52,516 nucleotides of DNA from Opitutales bacterium (lineage in GTDB: Bacteria; Verrucomicrobiota; Verrucomicrobiia; Opitutales; JABSRG01): NCBI GenBank assembly GCA_013215165.1, contig JABSRG010000018.1, forward strand, positions 1 to 52,516, read 5' to 3'. Position numbers and translations under genes: made by a program. The notes under the pieces are model-generated. The model was not told the DNA's origin. It did not search any database and saw only the letters and a program-made list of their open reading frames with translations. Shown here in pieces: positions 26,484 through 34,273 of this stretch; within the stretch, counting starts at the first letter, position 1, and each line of letters opens with the position of its first letter.

Positions 26484-27918
26484 CTGAATTCATTTTGAAA
26501 AAGCGTGGGTCTGGCCCCACGAAGTGAATCTCTCTTTCTGAAATTACCTCTCCGGAGCCATTTTCGAGCGTGACGCCCAGCTCGAACTCTCCGGTGAACG
26601 CAGCCTTATCAAGTGTCACAATAATTGGATGGATCACTTCAGCCATCGGTTCTACGGCAAACGGGGTGCCTGCGCCCATTACCGAGACGTTTGCAGCATC
26701 AGTCTTCACCATAACTGTGTAGTCTCGGACCAAGTTTTCCTTGTTGATCACCCTGACGAAGAACTGGTTTCGGACCACAGACTCATCGATGATGTAGGGT
26801 GCGCCGCCCATACGATTGATAGCCATGTAGGCCGGTTTAATTTGGGTAGCAGCAACGGTCATTGCAGTGACACCGAGCAGCATGAAAAAAGCATAGAGAA
26901 ATACCCGTGGCCTGATGAAGCGGCGCTTTTTACCCTGTAGTCCGTTGTAAGAGTCGTAGCGCACCAGTCCAGGTGCGCGGCCAGACTGCTTCATCATATC
27001 ATTGCAGGCATCCACGCAGGCAGCACAGCCGATACACTCGATTTGTAATCCCTGGCGAATGTCGATGCCGGTGGGACATACATTCACGCAGCGATTACAA
27101 TTGATGCAGTCGCCCAATCCCTGCGCGCGCAGCGGCCCACGGGGTTCGCCGCGTTTTTCATCATAGCCCACCACCAGCGTGTCATCATCGACCAGCGCGG
27201 ATTGGAGCCGACCATAGGGGCAGATGATGAGACAGAGCTGCTCGCGAAACCACGAGAAGTTAAAGTAAATGATCCCCGTCGCTACAAACATGAACACGAA
27301 TGCCTGCCAATGCTCATCCGGCCCCTCCGCCATCCACGCATAGAGCTGCGGGATTGATAGAAAGTATGATAGAAACAGGTGGGCGATCAACGAGGAGACG
27401 AACAGAAAAATACCGTGCTTCACGAGGCGTTTCGCGATTTTCTGCGGAGTCCATTTACTCTTTTCCAGACGCCGACGAGCGCGGGCATCCCCATCGATCC
27501 AGCGCTCAATGCGACGAAAAATATGTTCCAAGAAGATGGTCTGCGGGCATGCCCAGCCACACCAAATTCGACCAAATAGCGCCGATAACACATAGAGCGA
27601 AAAGGCCAGCCCAGTGATAAAGAAGAAAGCCATCCACACATCCTGCGCGGCGAAGGTTAGGCCGAAGAGATGGAAGCGCCGGTTCAGTACATCGAGAAAC
27701 ACCGCCGGGTAGCCGCCGATCTGAATCCACGGTAGGGCCGCGTAGATAGCAATCAGGCCGACAGCAGAAATGCGGCGCGCCCATGTGAATTTCCCCCTGA
27801 CATCCGACGGATGGAGGAAAAACCGTGACCCATCCTGCCGAATCGTTGTGACCGATTCGCGTATCGGACTGTTCGCTCGACGGCGCCTAGGGGGTTGCCT
27901 GTCGATCGGCGCGATCAT
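26446..27918 (-). CDS. ccoG: Cytochrome c oxidase accessory protein CcoG (FixG/RdxA)
   Basis: 490 residues. CcoG is a membrane-bound iron-sulfur protein that helps reduce copper for cbb3 oxidase assembly. Helices lie near 50-70, 85-115, 165-190 and 205-225. The CxxxC in GWACPQT and the ICPYGR element are present, followed by two 4Fe-4S clusters (CINCNRCVNVCP and CIGCAACVDAC), another helix near 335-355 and a C-terminal immunoglobulin-like domain. The ATG overlaps the ccoP stop (ATGA). Confidence 0.95.
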   Translation of the reverse strand: MIAPIDRQPPRRRRANSPIRESVTTIRQDGSRFFLHPSDVRGKFTWARRISAVGLIAIYAALPWIQIGGYPAVFLDVLNRRFHLFGLTFAAQDVWMAFFFITGLAFSLYVLSALFGRIWCGWACPQTIFLEHIFRRIERWIDGDARARRRLEKSKWTPQKIAKRLVKHGIFLFVSSLIAHLFLSYFLSIPQLYAWMAEGPDEHWQAFVFMFVATGIIYFNFSWFREQLCLIICPYGRLQSALVDDDTLVVGYDEKRGEPRGPLRAQGLGDCINCNRCVNVCPTGIDIRQGLQIECIGCAACVDACNDMMKQSGRAPGLVRYDSYNGLQGKKRRFIRPRVFLYAFFMLLGVTAMTVAATQIKPAYMAINRMGGAPYIIDESVVRNQFFVRVINKENLVRDYTVMVKTDAANVSVMGAGTPFAVEPMAEVIHPIIVTLDKAAFTGEFELGVTLENGSGEVISEREIHFVGPDPRFFKMNSDEAGNRRDNPQE

Positions 27919-28529
27919 GAGTCAGAGGGTGCAGGGTCGAGCGCAGCTGCCTTCAGTTGCTCGGCACCGTTTTTACTCAGGATAAAGGCAACGGTTTGAG
28001 CAATGCGCTTCTGGCCAAGGAGAGATCCCCAAGCCAGCATGCCTTTGTCGAGGACACCGTTGTGGATGGTGTAATAAATCTCAGACGGGGCTGCCCCATG
28101 GAGCCACTCCGCATCCACCAGGCTCACCCCAGTCAAAGAACCTTCGAGATTTGCCCCGTGGCAGGACACGCAATTTGAGCTAAATATCTCCTGGCCAGCT
28201 TGGACAAAGGTCGGGTTGCCACTCATTTGCCAGAAGAGTGCGTCGTCGGTGATGTCGATCGAGTTCTCCAGCCGTATCGCTTCAACACGGGCAAGCTCAG
28301 TATCGATGCGATGGTGCTCCGATTGCCCAACGCTGAACGTGTGCTGAAATAGCCAGTAGACGAGGGAAAAGACAATCGCCCCATACAGCGTGGTGAGCCA
28401 CCAGCGCGGCAGCTGCTGGTCAAACTCTTGAATGCCATCGTAAGCATGCTCTTTTAAAATCACGCCTTCGGGCACATCCTCGGGGCTCAGCAGATTTGCG
28501 TGTTCCTCGGTTTCCTTTTGATTACTCAT
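27915..28529 (-). CDS. ccoP: cbb3 oxidase subunit CcoP, mono-haem form
   Basis: 204 residues. The N-terminal YDGIQEFDQQLPRWW element and the following helix (about 43-65) are those of CcoP, the c-type cytochrome subunit passing electrons into CcoN. Only one haem c site, CVSCH (near 120), with a likely Met ligand in GMLAWG, is present. Standard CcoP has two haem domains and about 300 residues. So this is a short, single-haem version. It overlaps ccoQ by 8 bases and ccoG by 4. Confidence 0.9.
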   Translation of the reverse strand: MSNQKETEEHANLLSPEDVPEGVILKEHAYDGIQEFDQQLPRWWLTTLYGAIVFSLVYWLFQHTFSVGQSEHHRIDTELARVEAIRLENSIDITDDALFWQMSGNPTFVQAGQEIFSSNCVSCHGANLEGSLTGVSLVDAEWLHGAAPSEIYYTIHNGVLDKGMLAWGSLLGQKRIAQTVAFILSKNGAEQLKAAALDPAPSDS

Positions 28530-28719
28530 CGTTTTGTTTGATTTTGGCGGAGACGCTAGCTTGGTCCGACTCGAGTGGCATCAGGCTCATCTTCTTAACG
28601 AAGGGCTTCTTGAAGCAGAGTGCTCGTATGGCGATAATGAGGAAGACCCCAAAAGTGAGGCAGAATGCCACCACGGGGATCCCCGCCGTCCAAGTATCGT
28701 AAATAATGCGTTTGAACAT
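28522..28719 (-). CDS. ccoQ: CcoQ-like small membrane subunit of cbb3 oxidase
   Basis: 65 residues with one membrane helix (about 12-34) and a basic, then acidic tail. The position between the CcoO region and ccoP, 6 bases after the CcoO stop, and the size match CcoQ/FixQ, a small stabilising subunit. Sequence conservation in this family is poor, so context carries most of the call. Confidence 0.7.
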   Translation of the reverse strand: MFKRIIYDTWTAGIPVVAFCLTFGVFLIIAIRALCFKKPFVKKMSLMPLESDQASVSAKIKQNDE

Positions 28720-28725
28720 GGTGTG

Positions 28726-29232
28726 TTACTGTTTGGAAGGAATGGAGTTTTGTGAGACCTCGGCGGTGACCTCTTCGTAGGCTCCCAGCTTTTGAAGGTA
28801 GGCGATCATGGCGACGATCTGCTTTTCGGGTTCAATGAAGATACCTTCAGCTTCGAGCCCAACACTGATCTCATTGGCCTGCGTCATGAAATCGGCGCGG
28901 ATTTCTTCCTCGGTCAGGTCCTCAGGGTAAGGGACGCCCAAGGTGCGGAGTACCGCTATTTTTTTGGGCAGTGCGTCGATGTCGGCGGCCTTTTCAAAGA
29001 GCCAAGGATAGGCCGGCATGTTGGATCCTGTAGAAAGTTCGCGCGGATCGAGCATGTGACGAAAGTGCCAAGCGTCGGAACGCAGGCCGCCCTCGCGCGC
29101 CAGGTCTGGACCGGTTCGTTTGGATCCCCATTGATACGGATAGTCATAGATCGATTCGCCGAGCCTAGAATAGCCTCCCGTCATGGGGTCCCCGCCGTAA
29201 CGGAGTACGTCGGGGACAATCGTGCGAATCAT
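28726..29232 (-). CDS. ccoO: CcoO part of a split CcoN-CcoO fusion
   Basis: 168 residues from the first ATG. The sequence SQMIRTIVPDVLRYG, SIYDYPYQWGSKRTGPDL and NMPAYPWL is the haem-c domain of CcoO/FixO. The haem attachment motif CYNCH lies just upstream of that ATG in the same frame, as VAEGCYNCHSQ, directly after a TAA at 29266-29268. The frame before the TAA is the end of the long ccoN ORF. CcoO normally reads GRDxYxxEGCYNCHSQ across this point, so TAA replaces the conserved Tyr codon. Starting at the ATG would lose the haem site. I therefore regard this as the C-terminal part of one interrupted gene, or a sequencing error. Confidence 0.75.
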   Translation of the reverse strand: MIRTIVPDVLRYGGDPMTGGYSRLGESIYDYPYQWGSKRTGPDLAREGGLRSDAWHFRHMLDPRELSTGSNMPAYPWLFEKAADIDALPKKIAVLRTLGVPYPEDLTEEEIRADFMTQANEISVGLEAEGIFIEPEKQIVAMIAYLQKLGAYEEVTAEVSQNSIPSKQ

Positions 29233-29265
29233 CTGCGAGTGGCAGTTGTAACAACCCTCAGCGAC

Positions 29266-29268
29266 TTA
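29266..29268 (-). other. In-frame TAA inside the CcoN-CcoO fusion
   Basis: The codons read ...ALELAGRDL, TAA, VAEGCYNCH... with no frame change. A single base change from TAC or TAT would restore the conserved tyrosine and join the two ORFs into one product of about 840 residues. Confidence 0.85.
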
Positions 29269-31245
29269 GAGATCGCGGCCGGCTAACTCGAGCGCCGTGT
29301 AGGGGATTTGGCGGCGGCCCTCGATGCTACTACCTGTGTGGAGCGTGACCGTTGGGATAATCTGCACCGCACCACCAATTGCTGCAGCGATGATGGTCAG
29401 AACAGAGAAAGACAAGCTCTTGGCTAAAAGTGCATCATACCATTCCTGCCATTTCGCACCGGACAGTTTGAAATGGACGATCGTTATCATCGCCAAGGTC
29501 GTGGTGAGCATAGCGCCTATGATAAACCAGAGACCGCTCCCTAACATCATACATCCAGTTACGATCATTGCGCCCGTGTAGACGACCGGGGCATTTAAGA
29601 AGCTGTTGAAGCGCTTCTTGGGCTCATCTTCAACCACGCGAGTCACCTCGGTCGTGCCATTAACCGGTGTTGCCCCGGCGATGGTACGGAAAAGGTTATA
29701 GCCCATCATGAAGAAACCGATCAGGTAGAGCCCACCTCCGATAGCGCGGAGGCGCATCGGAGCTCGAATGGCGTTGAGGGTCTCAACAAAGTCGGGGTGG
29801 GCCAGCACCGTGCCGTCTTCTATGGTTGCATTGAGCATCAGTCCTTGAGTGATGCCGGAGACCCACATAGCCGCGACGTAGAGCAGAATGCCGATCATCC
29901 CGACCCAGAAGTGCATGTTGGCTAATGCGGTTGAGAAGAGTGGGCGATTCCACAGGCGTGGAGCCAACCAGTAGAACATCCCTGCCGCCATAAAGCCATT
30001 CCAACCCAAGGTGCCACTGTGCACGTGCCCGATCGTCCACTCGGAGTAGTGGGAGAGAGCATTGACCGATTTGATAGAGAGCAACGGTCCCTCAAACGTC
30101 GCCATGCCGTAGAAGGTCACGCCGGCGGCGAAGAATTTTACTACGGGATCGGTCCGCAGTTTGTCCCAGGCGCCACGGAGGGTCAGCAGACCGTTCAACA
30201 TCCCCCCCCAAGAAGGCGCCCAGAGCATCAGACTGAAGAGCATGCCCAGAGATTGGAGCCAGTTCGGCAATGAGGTGTTCAGGAGGTGATGCGGCCCAGC
30301 CCAGATATATATGAAGACGAGCGACCAGAAGTGAATGACCGATAACCGGTAAGAATACACTGGGCGTCCTGCCGCCTTGGGCAGGAAGTAATACATGATG
30401 CCAAGGATGGGTGTTGTCACGAAGAAGGCCACAGCATTGTGCCCATACCACCACTGCACCAATGCGTCCTGAACGCCTCCGAAAATTGGATAGCTATGGA
30501 GCAGACTGGTGGGAATCGACAAGTGATTGACGACGTAGAGCATCGTCACCGTGACGATGGTCGCTATGTAGAACCAGAGGGCGACATAGAGTGTCTTCTC
30601 TTGACGCTTCGCGAGGGTCCAAAAGAAGTTGAGAGCGAAGACGACCCAGATGCCCGCGACGGCGATATTTATGGGCCAGATCAGCTCCGCGTACTCTTTA
30701 CCCCGGCTGTAGCCAAGAGGCAGTGTGATCGCCGCTGCCACGATGATTGCCTGCCAGCCCCAGAAGTGGACCTTTGTCAAAAAGTCGGAGGCGAGTCGGG
30801 CGCGACATAGGCGTTGGGTCGAGTAGTAGACCCCAGCAAACATCATGTTGCCCACAAACGCGAAAATTGCGGCATTGGTATGCAGGGGCCGCAGGCGGCC
30901 ATACGTCAGCCATTCCATACCGAAGTTGAGCTGCCAGAAATTGAGCTGTGACGCGATTAAGACTCCGGCTGCCATTCCCACCAGGCCCCAGACAACCGAG
31001 GCAATCATGAAAAGACGCACGGCTGTATCGTCATATTCGACGACGGCGCGCTCTAGTTGTGGCGGCGCGGGGCGTCGACCGGTGTCTCCGCCATGAACGG
31101 GCGTAAGGCTTCTTGTTCCGGAATGCGGTGCCTGGATTGTTTGGTTTCCCTCAAAAAAAGTAGCAGGAAGAACCCCGCCAGCAGGAGACTCAGAAACACT
31201 GTTAAGAGGATGACTTCCACGGTTTGGATTCGATGACTGGTTCAT
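29266..31245 (-). CDS. ccoN: cbb3 oxidase catalytic subunit CcoN fused to the membrane anchor of CcoO
   Basis: 659 residues. CcoN is the haem-copper oxidase that reduces oxygen to water. Visible metal ligands are His in LRPLHTNAAIFAF, WWYGHNAVAFF, the GPHHLL pair (CuB) and IGHVHSGTLGW. After about residue 550 the sequence changes to a CcoO-type anchor (LSFSVLTIIAAAIGGAVQIIP) and ends ALELAGRDL and TAA, 30 bases before the CcoO haem motif. The ATG at 31245 overlaps the previous stop (ATGA). However, its first 65 residues are Pro/Gly-rich and cover the ccoS gene in another frame. Family proteins begin near YDDTAVRLF, so GTG at 31018-31020 or another start inside is possible. Confidence 0.85.
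   Translation of the reverse strand: MNQSSNPNRGSHPLNSVSESPAGGVLPATFFEGNQTIQAPHSGTRSLTPVHGGDTGRRPAPPQLERAVVEYDDTAVRLFMIASVVWGLVGMAAGVLIASQLNFWQLNFGMEWLTYGRLRPLHTNAAIFAFVGNMMFAGVYYSTQRLCRARLASDFLTKVHFWGWQAIIVAAAITLPLGYSRGKEYAELIWPINIAVAGIWVVFALNFFWTLAKRQEKTLYVALWFYIATIVTVTMLYVVNHLSIPTSLLHSYPIFGGVQDALVQWWYGHNAVAFFVTTPILGIMYYFLPKAAGRPVYSYRLSVIHFWSLVFIYIWAGPHHLLNTSLPNWLQSLGMLFSLMLWAPSWGGMLNGLLTLRGAWDKLRTDPVVKFFAAGVTFYGMATFEGPLLSIKSVNALSHYSEWTIGHVHSGTLGWNGFMAAGMFYWLAPRLWNRPLFSTALANMHFWVGMIGILLYVAAMWVSGITQGLMLNATIEDGTVLAHPDFVETLNAIRAPMRLRAIGGGLYLIGFFMMGYNLFRTIAGATPVNGTTEVTRVVEDEPKKRFNSFLNAPVVYTGAMIVTGCMMLGSGLWFIIGAMLTTTLAMITIVHFKLSGAKWQEWYDALLAKSLSFSVLTIIAAAIGGAVQIIPTVTLHTGSSIEGRRQIPYTALELAGRDL
31053..31220 (-). 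CDS. ccoS: CcoS-like cbb3 oxidase assembly protein (short ORF)
   Basis: 55 residues from GTG at 31218-31220, read as MEVILLTVFLSLLLAGFFLL and then a basic tail with Arg, Glu and Pro. The start MEV, one helix and short polar tail are those of CcoS/FixS, which is needed for cofactor insertion into cbb3 oxidase. It lies in the same frame as the preceding gene, 21 bases after that gene's TGA, and wholly inside the 5' part of the long ccoN reading frame in a different frame. It is below the usual length cut-off and easily missed. Confidence 0.7.
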   Translation of the reverse strand: MEVILLTVFLSLLLAGFFLLLFLRETKQSRHRIPEQEALRPFMAETPVDAPRRHN

Positions 31246-31805
31246 TGTTCAGCAAAAGGGCAATCTGCGCGCTCGGCCCGGAGTGTGCAGAGCTCGATGT
31301 CTTGGCGCAGCGTCGAGACGAGAGCTTGTTGGATGAGGTCCATGCAGGCGTCTTGATCGTTGTCAGAAAACTCCTCATCGCTGTCCCAGCCGTTGTTGAA
31401 GATACTGCGGAACGCCCGGTATCCTGAGCTGTAAAGGTCGATGCAGACCCGACCGGCCAGGTTGTTATCCGAACAGGTTGACGTAATGCCGATGAACTGG
31501 TCGAAATGTGGACGGTCGAACCATTCGCTGATGGCTCCTTTCGATGTGATATGTGCGGTAATTGCCTCAAAAGCTCCACTGAGATAACTCACGGTAACCG
31601 TACCATGGAGCGCCGGCTGAGTTTCTACGAGAGCCGTGGGCTTGCACGAATGGCCCTTGAGCGACGCACAAGCCCCGCCACAGGTGCAGTCCTTTTCCTC
31701 ATGGGAGTGCTTTGTCTCAGGAATGGGTAACTCAAGATCAGTCAGCCAGGTTTCTATGATCTGATCTTTGTTGTCGTTTAAATATTCTACTAGTTTTGCA
31801 CGCAT
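31242..31805 (-). CDS. Cys-rich RsbRD-like sensor candidate leading the cbb3 operon
   Basis: 187 residues, no signal peptide. The N-terminus (LVEYLNDNKDQIIETWLTDL) resembles the helical start of RsbRD-type sensor domains. A Cys/His-rich segment follows (about 33-53: KHSHEEKDCTCGGACASL and HSC), then a helical remainder with Cys near 111, 121, 154, 173 and 182. I recognise no enzyme motif. It is the first gene of the oxidase operon, with its stop overlapping the ATG of the ccoN frame, and it diverges from a PocR/AraC regulator. The cysteines and position suggest a metal- or redox-responsive role. That is inference. Confidence 0.6.
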   Translation of the reverse strand: MRAKLVEYLNDNKDQIIETWLTDLELPIPETKHSHEEKDCTCGGACASLKGHSCKPTALVETQPALHGTVTVSYLSGAFEAITAHITSKGAISEWFDRPHFDQFIGITSTCSDNNLAGRVCIDLYSSGYRAFRSIFNNGWDSDEEFSDNDQDACMDLIQQALVSTLRQDIELCTLRAERADCPFAEQ

Positions 31806-31932
31806 GGGACAACTATCCCAGAATCTGCGTGCGTTTTTCTCCGCAATTTGGGATGAATTCTGCGCATATTTTCGCTTTCATCCGCCGAATTAGACTACTA
31901 ACGCACAAACACTTAGCTTCCTCTCCACAGCT
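31806..31932. promoter_or_regulatory. Divergent promoter region between the cbb3 operon and the PocR/AraC gene
   Basis: 127 bases separate the two divergent starts, so both promoters should lie here. The arms TGGGA and TCCCA (31805-31820, 6-base spacer) overlap the first codon of the Cys-rich gene and could be part of an operator. I see no FNR-type TTGAT-N4-ATCAA box. Confidence 0.45.
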
Positions 31933-32871
31933 ATGGCCTCCGAAGTCCTCATTCAGAAAGAAAACTCCAGCGATGACGCACCCTTGGCGCGCAAGACGCG
32001 CGTTAAGGTAAAAAAGCTCGAGGCATCGCAGCTCTATAAAGACTACGAGGAGGCCTTTCATCGGGTGACGGATCTACCCATGGGAATTCGCCCCATGCAA
32101 TCTTACGACAACGTGCTCAATCAGAAGCGCGGCTCGAGTCCGTTTTGCCAGCTCATGGGACAGTTTAACGAGGGCTGTGCTCAGTGCGTGCGTATGCAGG
32201 CAAAGCTTGAACAGACCGCCGGACTGAAGCCGAAGTCTCTGCATTGCTTCGCTGGACTCTGTGACACTGCCGTTCCAATCCGCGTGGGGGAGAAGATGAT
32301 CGCCTTTTTGCAGACCGGCCAAATTCTCCTCCATCAGCCCAATCGTGAGGAGTTTAGCAGGATCACCCAACAGATTTTGGCATGGGGTGCGCAGGTAAAT
32401 CTCAAAACGCTAGAGGAAGCCTACTTCCAGACGCGTGTTTTAGATGAAGATCAATATAAGGCGATGATCCAACTCCTCTCTACCTTCGCGGAACACCTAG
32501 GCGCCATCAGCAACAGCATCGAAATCGACGAGTCTGCGACCGATCCCGAGATCGTAGCCAACGCCAAACACTACATCATGGATCGCTATCACGAGCCACT
32601 CTCCCTCGACGAAGTAGCGGCCGCCGTGAACACTTCCACTCGCCACTTCTGCAAGGTCTTTAAAAAAGCAACGGGTATCACCTTCACCGACTACCTGGCT
32701 CGCGTTCGTGTAGAAAAAGCAAAAAACCGCCTCCAAAATCCTCACGTCCGCATTAGCGAGGTGGCATTCGACGTCGGCTTCGAGTCGCTCTCACAGTTTA
32801 ATCGCTCGTTCAAACGCATCACGGCCGTCTCACCCAGTGCGTATCGCAAAAAAATGGGTGGTGCGGCGTAG
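31933..32871 (+). CDS. AraC-family regulator with PocR sensory domain
   Basis: 312 residues. The N-terminal two thirds match a PocR domain, with conserved cysteines in PFCQLMGQFNEGCAQCVR (about 75-92) and LHCFAGLCDTAVPI (about 101-114). The C-terminal 100 residues form an AraC double helix-turn-helix (LSLDEVAAAVNTSTRHFCKVF and ISEVAFDVGFESLSQFNRSF). PocR domains are predicted ligand sensors, and four or more cysteines here could bind a metal or sense redox state. Its divergent position makes it the likely regulator of the cbb3 operon. The nucleotidyltransferase gene begins 6 bases downstream. Confidence 0.9.
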   Translation: MASEVLIQKENSSDDAPLARKTRVKVKKLEASQLYKDYEEAFHRVTDLPMGIRPMQSYDNVLNQKRGSSPFCQLMGQFNEGCAQCVRMQAKLEQTAGLKPKSLHCFAGLCDTAVPIRVGEKMIAFLQTGQILLHQPNREEFSRITQQILAWGAQVNLKTLEEAYFQTRVLDEDQYKAMIQLLSTFAEHLGAISNSIEIDESATDPEIVANAKHYIMDRYHEPLSLDEVAAAVNTSTRHFCKVFKKATGITFTDYLARVRVEKAKNRLQNPHVRISEVAFDVGFESLSQFNRSFKRITAVSPSAYRKKMGGAA

Positions 32872-32877
32872 GGACTT

Positions 32878-33435
32878 ATGGATTTTACCCAAGTAATTGG
32901 AAAAGTCTGCAAAACGTTGGATGAGCTGGAAGTTCGCTATGCGCTCATTGGCGGCTTTGCGATGGCGCTCCGTGGGGTTCAGCGTGCTACTACCGATCTG
33001 GACTTTATCCTATTCCTTGATGATCTCGAACGTGCTGATTCGGTGCTAACGTCTTTCGGCTATAACCAAGTCTTTCATAACGAAAACGTTTCCCACTATC
33101 AAGCGAAGGATCAGGAGTTCGGACGTATTGACCTGCTTCATGCCTTTCGAGCGCCGACTCTGGGTATGCTAGATCGAGCAGATCGTGTTGCCGTCATTCC
33201 TGGCGTTGATCTACCCGTGGTCCAAATCGAAGATATAGTTGGGCTCAAGGTTCAAGCGGCAAAAAATGACCCGGTGCGTGGTATGCAAGATTGGGCCGAT
33301 ATTGAAACGATGATGAAGGAAGCAAGGCGTTTGAACAATGAGCCAGATTGGGAGTTGCTTCAGAGTTATTTGTCTCTCTTTCAACAAGAGGATCGTCTAG
33401 CCTGGTTGAAGAATTGGTATGGCGAAGCTCAGTGA
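32878..33435 (+). CDS. Nucleotidyltransferase-fold protein (AbiEii-like)
   Basis: 185 residues. The nucleotidyltransferase core is clear: YALIGGFAMALRG (Gly25-Gly26) followed by TTDLDF (Asp40 and Asp42), then RIDLLHAF with a third acidic residue. This arrangement is found in AbiEii/MNT-type proteins, including toxins that modify tRNA and in other small nucleotidyltransferases. It overlaps the next small gene by 17 bases, a gene order consistent with a toxin-antitoxin or two-gene accessory module, but no known antitoxin fold is recognised. It may simply be cotranscribed with the AraC gene. Confidence 0.75.
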   Translation: MDFTQVIGKVCKTLDELEVRYALIGGFAMALRGVQRATTDLDFILFLDDLERADSVLTSFGYNQVFHNENVSHYQAKDQEFGRIDLLHAFRAPTLGMLDRADRVAVIPGVDLPVVQIEDIVGLKVQAAKNDPVRGMQDWADIETMMKEARRLNNEPDWELLQSYLSLFQQEDRLAWLKNWYGEAQ

Positions 33436-33625
33436 AGAAGAGAAAAAGGCGTTCATCGAACTTTCCGAACGTGGTTATGTTCAATCGACCGAAGAAAAGC
33501 GTCCGCTCACTTTTGAGAATACACCGGAAGGCCGCGCTCGCTATGTTCGTTGGGCCACCGAAATGGCTAAATTCTATAAAGGCGAAAAGCCGGTCCGTTT
33601 TGTGGGTAATGAGTGGAAGCTTTAG
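33419..33625 (+). CDS. Small hypothetical protein overlapping the nucleotidyltransferase gene
   Basis: 68 residues, highly charged (Lys/Glu rich), with no signal or membrane helix; it begins MAKLSEEEKKAFIELSERG. The ATG lies inside the last codons of the nucleotidyltransferase gene, with GGTATGGCGAAG at the start. I do not recognise a family. The overlap suggests translational coupling, so it is probably a functional partner. Confidence 0.6.
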   Translation: MAKLSEEEKKAFIELSERGYVQSTEEKRPLTFENTPEGRARYVRWATEMAKFYKGEKPVRFVGNEWKL

Positions 33626-33673
33626 TTCGGTGGAGCGGAGCAGTCCTAGAATGGCACGGCGTTTCGGATTGTG

Positions 33674-34273
33674 TCATTCCGATCTATCGAACGGCCGGGC
33701 AAGCCATGCGATCAAGCCTTCGAGTTCGGCGCGGTTGAGCGCATCAGCGAAGGGGCGCTCAGTAGGAGTGCCTGCCAGTGGGAAAAACGCGCTCGTGGCG
33801 TAGGCGATCCAACGTGCTTCAGTCGCTGGGTCTTTTACCGCTGCTCCGCTTACCATAGCTTCGTGGAGAATTACTTCGATAGTTAGGAGAAATCGTTTCT
33901 GTGCGATGCCCAGCGTTTCGTTTGCGTGCCGGATTACCGCTTCTGCAAGCTCAAGGGGTCCCCTGTCGTTCCCTCCGAAGGGTTGCCATAAATCATAGAG
34001 CCCCAGTAAATATCTGGATAGTTTATCGGCCGGCACATGATGGCTTTCCAAGACCGTTTGTGCCATCGCTGTATGTTGATCTGCAAAGGCATAGGCGACA
34101 GCTCGTATCATTGCGACCTTGTCACCATAGTAGACGTAGAACGTCCCGGTCGCGACCCCGGCACGTGCGGCGATTTCTTTCACCGTGGCACCGCGCACTC
34201 CCTTTTCAAGGAATAGCTCAACAGCGGCCCGCATCAGTGCTTGCTCTTTCTCAGTGGCTCGCGGGCGTACCAT
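33674..34273 (-). CDS. TetR-family transcriptional regulator
   Basis: 199 residues. The N-terminal helix-turn-helix is typical (AAVELFLEKGVRGATVKEIA, then GVATGTFYVYYGDKVAMI, residues about 15-60). A helical ligand-binding domain follows. Its ATG lies inside the 3' end of the DUF2834-like gene (23-base overlap), so the two genes are one operon. A perfect inverted repeat lies at the start of that operon, consistent with autoregulation. Confidence 0.9.
   Translation of the reverse strand: MVRPRATEKEQALMRAAVELFLEKGVRGATVKEIAARAGVATGTFYVYYGDKVAMIRAVAYAFADQHTAMAQTVLESHHVPADKLSRYLLGLYDLWQPFGGNDRGPLELAEAVIRHANETLGIAQKRFLLTIEVILHEAMVSGAAVKDPATEARWIAYATSAFFPLAGTPTERPFADALNRAELEGLIAWLARPFDRSE

Noticed and set aside
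30092-30454. Second minus-strand ORF within ccoN
   Set aside because: It is a frame shadow; the CcoN frame shows all metal ligands here.
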